Under the pieces are notes generated by a model, which was not told where the DNA came from, did not search any database, and saw only the letters and a program-made list of their open reading frames with translations. DNA of 10,066 nt from Methanospirillum sp. (GTDB lineage Archaea; Halobacteriota; Methanomicrobia; Methanomicrobiales; Methanospirillaceae), in NCBI GenBank assembly GCA_028695895.1, contig JAQVIE010000021.1:1-10066 (forward strand). Direction: 5' to 3'. The stretch's first letter is position 1. Every line of letters starts with the position of its first letter. Of this stretch, positions 6,929 to 10,066 are shown in pieces. A program made the translations under genes and the position numbers.

Positions 6929-7033
6929 TATCCTCATGGACCAACAGAAGTACGGATAAATTGCGAAAAAGTTATCCTGGATTCATCCCGCCCTGCAGGT
7001 CATGATCCGGTTAATCTCTGCATTGGAGATTAA
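6929..7033 (+). other. Unassigned protein-like stretch without a start codon
   Basis: Between a TGA at 6926-6928 and the TAA at 7031-7033 one plus-strand frame encodes about 34 residues of balanced composition, including the segments HGPTEVRINCEKVILD and PAGHDPVNLCIGD. It has no ATG, GTG or TTG at its head. It lies directly beyond the transposase/ATPase scar and could be a third gene fragment, or chance. I do not recognise the family. Confidence 0.25.
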
Positions 7034-7034
7034 C
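7010..7034. repeat. Perfect 9-bp hairpin GTTAATCTC/GAGATTAAC
   Basis: The arms 7010-7018 and 7026-7034 are exact reverse complements with a 7-base loop. The element lies 26 bases past the stop codon of the minus-strand cupin gene, so it may end or stabilise that transcript. There is no T tract after it on the minus strand, which argues against a standard archaeal terminator. Confidence 0.45.
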
Positions 7035-7059
7035 TTCCTGTTCACAAAGGCAGAGATGG

Positions 7060-7398
7060 TCAGAGTAACTTGGTTTCTTCTGTTGGTTTTGGAACTTTTG
7101 CTACCAGAACCCTGAATACTTCACTACTCTCGTTTATCCAACGGTGAGGGATCCTGGCTGGACTTTCCACAAGGCTGTCTTTTGTTACTTCTGCCTGTTC
7201 ATCACCTATCTCAACTATCCCTGTCCCTTCAAGGACATAAAAGAAGACATCTACCGGGGTTTTATGTTTTTTTAGCGATTCACCTGGCTGAAGGGTTATC
7301 ACAACCACTACTGCATGAGGGGAGTCAAAGAGTTTTCTGGCATCTACATGGTGTGGATTTGGGCTTGTTTCAGTCTCTGAAAGTTTTGTAATAATCAT
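7060..7398 (-). CDS. Single-domain cupin protein
   Basis: This is a 112-residue protein with one cupin_2 barrel. Motif 1 reads PGESLKKHKTPVDVFFYVLEG (38-58) and motif 2 PARIPHRWINE (80-90). In the classic cupin the first motif is HxHxxxxE; here only H45 is kept, followed by TP and D50, while H85 of motif 2 is present. The metal site, if there is one, would use H45, H85 and perhaps D50. The start has AAGGTG a few bases upstream on the minus strand. It lies 59 bases downstream of the siroheme protein gene in the same direction and may be co-transcribed with it. Small cupins act as enzymes, isomerases or ligand sensors; the role here is unknown. Confidence 0.82.
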   Translation of the reverse strand: MIITKLSETETSPNPHHVDARKLFDSPHAVVVVITLQPGESLKKHKTPVDVFFYVLEGTGIVEIGDEQAEVTKDSLVESPARIPHRWINESSEVFRVLVAKVPKPTEETKLL

Positions 7399-7417
7399 GT
7401 TTACACCTTATCAAGAT

Positions 7418-7425
7418 TTATATAA
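7418..7425 (-). promoter_or_regulatory. TATA-like TTATATAA upstream of the cupin gene
   Basis: A perfect TTATATAA lies 20 bases before the cupin ATG on the minus strand. Normal archaeal spacing would put transcription start at about the ATG itself, which conflicts with the AAGGTG ribosome binding site between them. It is either a coincidental match or a second, leaderless promoter inside the siroheme-cupin operon. Confidence 0.25.
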
Positions 7426-7457
7426 GGAATCATGGTGAGTAACTCTGATTTTAATGT

Positions 7458-8084
7458 TTACATTCCAATGCGCTCCATGAATCTGGTAGTCCGTTCATCT
7501 GGTTTTGCATGTCTCTGGTAATATTCCAGTAGTCGCTGGACCAGATCACAAGCTTCATTCTCTGACAAACCATATGCAATTGGATCAGCAACTCTTGGTT
7601 TTCTTCCGCCATTCCCGCCAAAAAGAACAATCCATCCCCTTGTTGTCCCAATAAGTCCGATATCACGAATTTGGCTTTCACTACAACAACGCTGACATCC
7701 TGAAACACCTATTTTGATTTTTGCCGGAAATGTTTTGTCTGGTATAAGGGCCTGGATCTTTGATACCATCTTTATTGAATCCTGTGATCCCCATTTACAC
7801 ATTTCAGTGCCAAGGCAGCCCTGGACAAATTTCACACAAGGTCCAAGGTCAGGCATGGCAAGGTTTCCGAGCTCCTGGAATACTTTTTCGACATCTTCTG
7901 CCTTGATACCCGCCAGGATAATTCGTTGTCCTGATGTTATTTTCATTATTGGAATGTGAAATTTTCTCCCGACCGCAGCGATATGCTCAAGGTCTTTAGG
8001 GGTTACTATGCCGGATGGTGAATGAGTCATAATACCGTACGTCTTTCCATCCCTTTGCAGGAGTGCTCCGGTTACCTTTTTCAT
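7458..8084 (-). CDS. Small siroheme/[4Fe-4S] sulfite-nitrite reductase-like protein
   Basis: This is a 208-residue protein with a ferredoxin-like half domain (about 5-68) followed by the siroheme and iron-sulfur domain. The cluster cysteines are visible as C90-x5-C96 and C130-x3-C134; the last should also ligate the siroheme iron. Its size matches the short dissimilatory sulfite reductase-like proteins of methanogens (Dsr-LP), which have a single repeat and no extra ferredoxin domain, and is far below the roughly 400-550 residues of assimilatory or Dsr subunits. It is expected in the cytoplasm. The ATG at 8084 is preceded by only a weak GATGA, and a TATA-like box lies at 8117-8124. The substrate is uncertain: sulfite or nitrite reduction is typical of relatives, but a non-redox tetrapyrrole role is possible. 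Confidence 0.85.
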   Translation of the reverse strand: MKKVTGALLQRDGKTYGIMTHSPSGIVTPKDLEHIAAVGRKFHIPIMKITSGQRIILAGIKAEDVEKVFQELGNLAMPDLGPCVKFVQGCLGTEMCKWGSQDSIKMVSKIQALIPDKTFPAKIKIGVSGCQRCCSESQIRDIGLIGTTRGWIVLFGGNGGRKPRVADPIAYGLSENEACDLVQRLLEYYQRHAKPDERTTRFMERIGM

Positions 8085-8116
8085 ACTCGTTCATCTGGTT
8101 GATAGCACATATAACG

Positions 8117-8124
8117 ATATAAAA
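8117..8124 (-). promoter_or_regulatory. Candidate TATA box for the siroheme protein gene
   Basis: The minus strand reads TTTTATAT about 33-40 bases before the ATG at 8084. Transcription would start near 8094, leaving a leader of about ten bases. A second AT-rich site lies at 8107-8113. Confidence 0.35.
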
Positions 8125-8176
8125 CTCCCGCTGATATAACTCAAACCAGGTTCCTGGGAGATGATAGATAATATTA

Positions 8177-8197
8177 CCTGAATTGCTCTTATTCAGG
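8177..8197. repeat. 7-bp inverted repeat CCTGAAT/ATTCAGG
   Basis: The arms 8177-8183 and 8191-8197 are exact reverse complements around a 7-base loop. It lies in the gap between the thioredoxin-like gene and the siroheme protein gene, 93 bases upstream of the latter's ATG. It may be an operator for the siroheme gene or a chance repeat. Confidence 0.3.
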
Positions 8198-8303
8198 GGC
8201 AGATCTCTTATCTATTCTGGTGATATAAGATTAAACCGGGTACTAATTGTAAAACGAGAAAATTATCCTGGCATAGGAGTGAAGTGATCTGGTTTTAATA
8301 ATT

Positions 8304-8312
8304 AAAAAAAAA
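8304..8312 (-). terminator. Poly-T terminator of the thioredoxin-like gene
   Basis: Nine consecutive A residues on the plus strand give a T9 run on the minus strand, starting 12 bases after the TAA at 8325-8327. Archaeal RNA polymerase terminates on such T tracts without needing a hairpin. Confidence 0.6.
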
Positions 8313-8324
8313 TCAGGGTGTTGA

Positions 8325-8795
8325 TTATCCAGTATAAGAGGTCATGTACCAGTTATAAACCATATCAAAATGTTCTGATATTTCGTCTGGTCCTTCAAGG
8401 GCAACCGGACCTATGTACATGAGTGGGATAAAGGCTTTTTCCCGGTTAAATGCATCAGAAAACTCGCGGAACATATCCATCTCATCAGAACCATCTTCAA
8501 GGTTTATCTGCTCCAGGATTGTATCAGGATTGTCTTCAAGATAAGAATCCAAAAAGTCATGGGCAGAATCACATGCGCTGCAGTAGGGATCATAAAAATA
8601 GATAACAACCGGTTCATCAAAAGCAGGAGCTGGTTCTTCCAGGTATTCTAACAGGTCATATTTGTCAAATTCAGATCCATCTTCAATAAATATGGTCGCT
8701 GACACGGGACAGAAAAAGATCACCAGGCTGATGAAAAAAAGACTGGAAATCACATTCAATCTAAATCGACGGAGTGCTTTGAACATAAAATTCAT
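8325..8795 (-). CDS. Secreted or membrane-anchored thioredoxin-fold protein with CSAC motif
   Basis: This is a 156-residue protein. Residues 1-33 are a basic N-terminus and hydrophobic stretch ending FFCPVSA, a signal peptide or anchor. The rest has a thioredoxin-like fold: VVIYFYDPYCSACDSAHDFL with the redox pair C72 and C75, and a likely cis-proline at P124 in AFIPLMYIG. The mature part is very acidic and should act outside the membrane. It may form or reduce disulfides, or hold a metal, but lacks the CPHC of DsbA. The ATG at 8795 is listed; an ATG three codons in (8786) has a better-spaced GAGATGA upstream and may be the real start. It is transcribed alone, with a TATA-like box at 8847-8856 and a T9 terminator. 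Its partner is unknown; the cysteine-rich binding protein at 2619 is one candidate by location only. Confidence 0.8.
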   Translation of the reverse strand: MNFMFKALRRFRLNVISSLFFISLVIFFCPVSATIFIEDGSEFDKYDLLEYLEEPAPAFDEPVVIYFYDPYCSACDSAHDFLDSYLEDNPDTILEQINLEDGSDEMDMFREFSDAFNREKAFIPLMYIGPVALEGPDEISEHFDMVYNWYMTSYTG

Positions 8796-8846
8796 CTCTA
8801 TAAATTGGTTAGTAATTTGGTATTATTTGAAACTTAGAGCGATTAG

Positions 8847-8856
8847 AATATATATT
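8847..8856 (-). promoter_or_regulatory. Candidate TATA box for the thioredoxin-like gene
   Basis: AATATATATT reads the same on both strands. Used on the minus strand, it would start transcription near 8825 and give a leader of about 30 bases before the ATG at 8795. Confidence 0.4.
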
Positions 8857-8920
8857 TTCTTCAAATTATGGAATTTTTCTCCAATGTATAAGAAAAAGAA
8901 AGAGTGCGATTATCATTTAA

Positions 8921-8942
8921 CCTGATTACTGAGTAATACAGG
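8921..8942. repeat. Hairpin/dyad in the divergent promoter region
   Basis: CCTG-ATTACT-G-AGTAAT-A-CAGG forms a 6-bp dyad around 8931, with a further CCTG/CAGG pair if one A is bulged. It lies between the minus-strand thioredoxin-like gene and the plus-strand HerA-like gene, with a T7 run at 8952-8958. It could be an operator shared by the two genes, or an RNA hairpin with T tract that ends plus-strand transcripts. Confidence 0.35.
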
Positions 8943-9040
8943 ATATTATGGTTTTTTTGTCCGGCTTGTGTTGTTGATTCTGCTCTGATACCCGGATTCA
9001 ACCAGCAATGTCCTGACAATTACTTTTTTTCATTATTTGA

Positions 9041-9050
9041 TATCTATAAT
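9041..9050 (+). promoter_or_regulatory. Candidate TATA box for the HerA-like gene
   Basis: TATCTATAAT lies 27-36 bases before the ATG at 9077. Archaeal spacing puts transcription start at or within a few bases of the ATG, and no ribosome binding site lies between, so the message would be leaderless. Confidence 0.4.
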
Positions 9051-9076
9051 AGATTGAACTTTCATATGATTCACCT

Positions 9077-10066
9077 ATGACAGCACTGGCATCATCTCCA
9101 TTTGCAAAAGGTGAGGCTGATATTTTCATCGAACCATCCATGGCAAATCGTCATGGCCTTATCGCCGGGTCAACCGGAACAGGAAAGACTGTAACGCTCA
9201 GGGTTCTGATAGAACAGTTCAGTTCCATGGGTGTTCCTGTTTTTTTACCGGATATCAAAGGAGATCTCTCAGGGATGTGCAGACCTGGGGGAGGAAATAA
9301 AAAAATTGAAGAGCGTGCCGGACTATTAGGGCTGAATGACTTCTCTTACGAAGGATTACCTGTCCGGTTCTGGGATTTGCATGGAAAAGAAGGCCATCCT
9401 GTTAGGGCAACAATATCAGAGATGGGTCCTCTTCTCTTATCCCGCATCCTTAATCTGAATAATACCCAGTCAGGTATTTTGTCAATGCTTTTCAGGTATG
9501 CAGACGATAACCAGTTACTCCTTATTGATATTGCAGACCTGATATCACTCATAACCCATGCACTGGAAAATACTGCGGAAATAAAGGGAAAATACGGGAA
9601 TATGACTTCTGCCTCTCTTGGAGCCATTCAACGGGCAGTTTTCACCCTGGAGGAACAGGGAGGTGATTTATTCTTTGGCGAACCCTCTCTTCTCCTTGAA
9701 GATATCCTGGAAGTAAAGGATGGAAAAGGGGTTGTCAACCTTCTTTCTGCAACAGATCTGATGAAAGCACCAAAGATATACTCAACTTTTTTGCTCTGGC
9801 TGCTCTCTGAACTATATGATTTTCTGCCTGAGGCAGGAGACATGGAAAAACCGAAATTTCTTCTCTTTTTTGAAGAGGCCCACCTGCTCTTTACCGACAC
9901 ACCTAAGGCCCTTGAGGAAAAAATCATCCAGATTGTCCGGCTTATCAGATCAAAAGGTGTCGGAGTATACTTTATCACTCAAAACCCTGGTGATATCCCT
10001 GAAGCTGTTCTTGGACAACTTGGAAACCGGGTTTTGCATGCTCTCAGGGCGACGACACCTGGAGAG
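9077..10066 (+). CDS. HerA-like / DUF853 family ATPase (C-terminus off window)
   Basis: The frame from the ATG at 9077 is open for 330 codons to the right edge. Walker A is GSTGTGKT (31-38), preceded by ANRHGLIA as in HerA/FtsK-type pumps. DIKGDLSGM (59-67) follows, and FLLFFEEAHLLF (261-272) is Walker B with the catalytic glutamate. FITQNPGDIP (299-308) is the sensor region and GNRVLHALRATTP (316-328) leads toward the arginine-finger part. This is the DUF853/YjgR (HerA C-terminal) group, usually about 500 residues, so about a third is missing. Such ATPases form ring hexamers; true HerA translocates DNA with NurA, but the DUF853 group has no settled role and no nurA-like gene is visible here. 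The start has no Shine-Dalgarno site; an ATG at 9065 is in another frame and stops at once. Confidence 0.87.
   Translation, partial: MTALASSPFAKGEADIFIEPSMANRHGLIAGSTGTGKTVTLRVLIEQFSSMGVPVFLPDIKGDLSGMCRPGGGNKKIEERAGLLGLNDFSYEGLPVRFWDLHGKEGHPVRATISEMGPLLLSRILNLNNTQSGILSMLFRYADDNQLLLIDIADLISLITHALENTAEIKGKYGNMTSASLGAIQRAVFTLEEQGGDLFFGEPSLLLEDILEVKDGKGVVNLLSATDLMKAPKIYSTFLLWLLSELYDFLPEAGDMEKPKFLLFFEEAHLLFTDTPKALEEKIIQIVRLIRSKGVGVYFITQNPGDIPEAVLGQLGNRVLHALRATTPGE

Noticed and set aside
8662..8925. 87-codon plus-strand ORF overlapping the thioredoxin-like gene
   Set aside because: Half lies antisense to a well-supported secreted protein and the rest is low-complexity, Lys/Ile/Tyr-rich AT sequence with no domain.
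8796..9076. Possible tRNA or CRISPR repeat in the gap
   Set aside because: GGATTCAACC near 8994 loosely recalls a T-arm, but no acceptor stem or anticodon arm can be formed, and there are no regularly spaced repeats.
9346..9978. Two minus-strand ORFs of 93 and 116 codons
   Set aside because: They are antisense to the HerA-like ATPase, whose motifs occupy the same DNA; composition is typical of shadow frames.

Overview
The window looks like a euryarchaeal methanogen of the Methanomicrobiales, perhaps a Methanospirillum relative. This rests on archaeal TATA-like boxes, GGTGA/GGAGG ribosome binding sites, at least two genes with no Shine-Dalgarno sequence, and gene families common in methanogens: a small siroheme sulfite-reductase-like protein, a HerA-like ATPase, a WrbA flavoprotein and a Fec-type importer. 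The genus is a guess from overall resemblance, not a database result.

Layout. A WrbA-type flavodoxin gene (minus strand, cut by the left edge) is followed by a 411-base AT-rich gap holding a 9-bp inverted repeat around a TATA-like box. Next comes a two-gene ABC-2 exporter (729-2470). After a 148-base regulatory gap lies a four-gene operon (2619-6491): a secreted cysteine-rich binding protein, a SAM-dependent methyltransferase, a FecCD/BtuC permease and a FecE/BtuD ATPase. Every junction in this operon is a 4-base ATGA overlap. Its leader holds a 29-bp interrupted palindrome that could be an operator.

The 3' end of the operon abuts a rearrangement scar (about 6488-6909). The scar holds an internal fragment of an IS66-type transposase followed by an internal fragment of a P-type (P1B-like) metal ATPase. 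A short unassigned protein-like stretch lies just beyond it.

From 7060 to 8795 the minus strand carries three genes. A siroheme/[4Fe-4S] sulfite or nitrite reductase-like protein and a one-domain cupin probably form an operon. Upstream of them is a secreted thioredoxin-fold protein with a CSAC motif and a T9 terminator. Diverging from that gene, at 9077 on the plus strand, is a HerA/DUF853-type ATPase that runs off the right edge and appears to be leaderless.

How the genes relate. The binding protein, permease and ATPase should import a metal chelate or corrinoid-like molecule. The methyltransferase locked into the same translational unit suggests that the cargo, or a cytoplasmic acceptor of it, is methylated; this is the least explained arrangement here. 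The exporter, the siroheme/cupin pair, the thioredoxin-like protein and the HerA-like ATPase look like separate transcription units with no evident common pathway.
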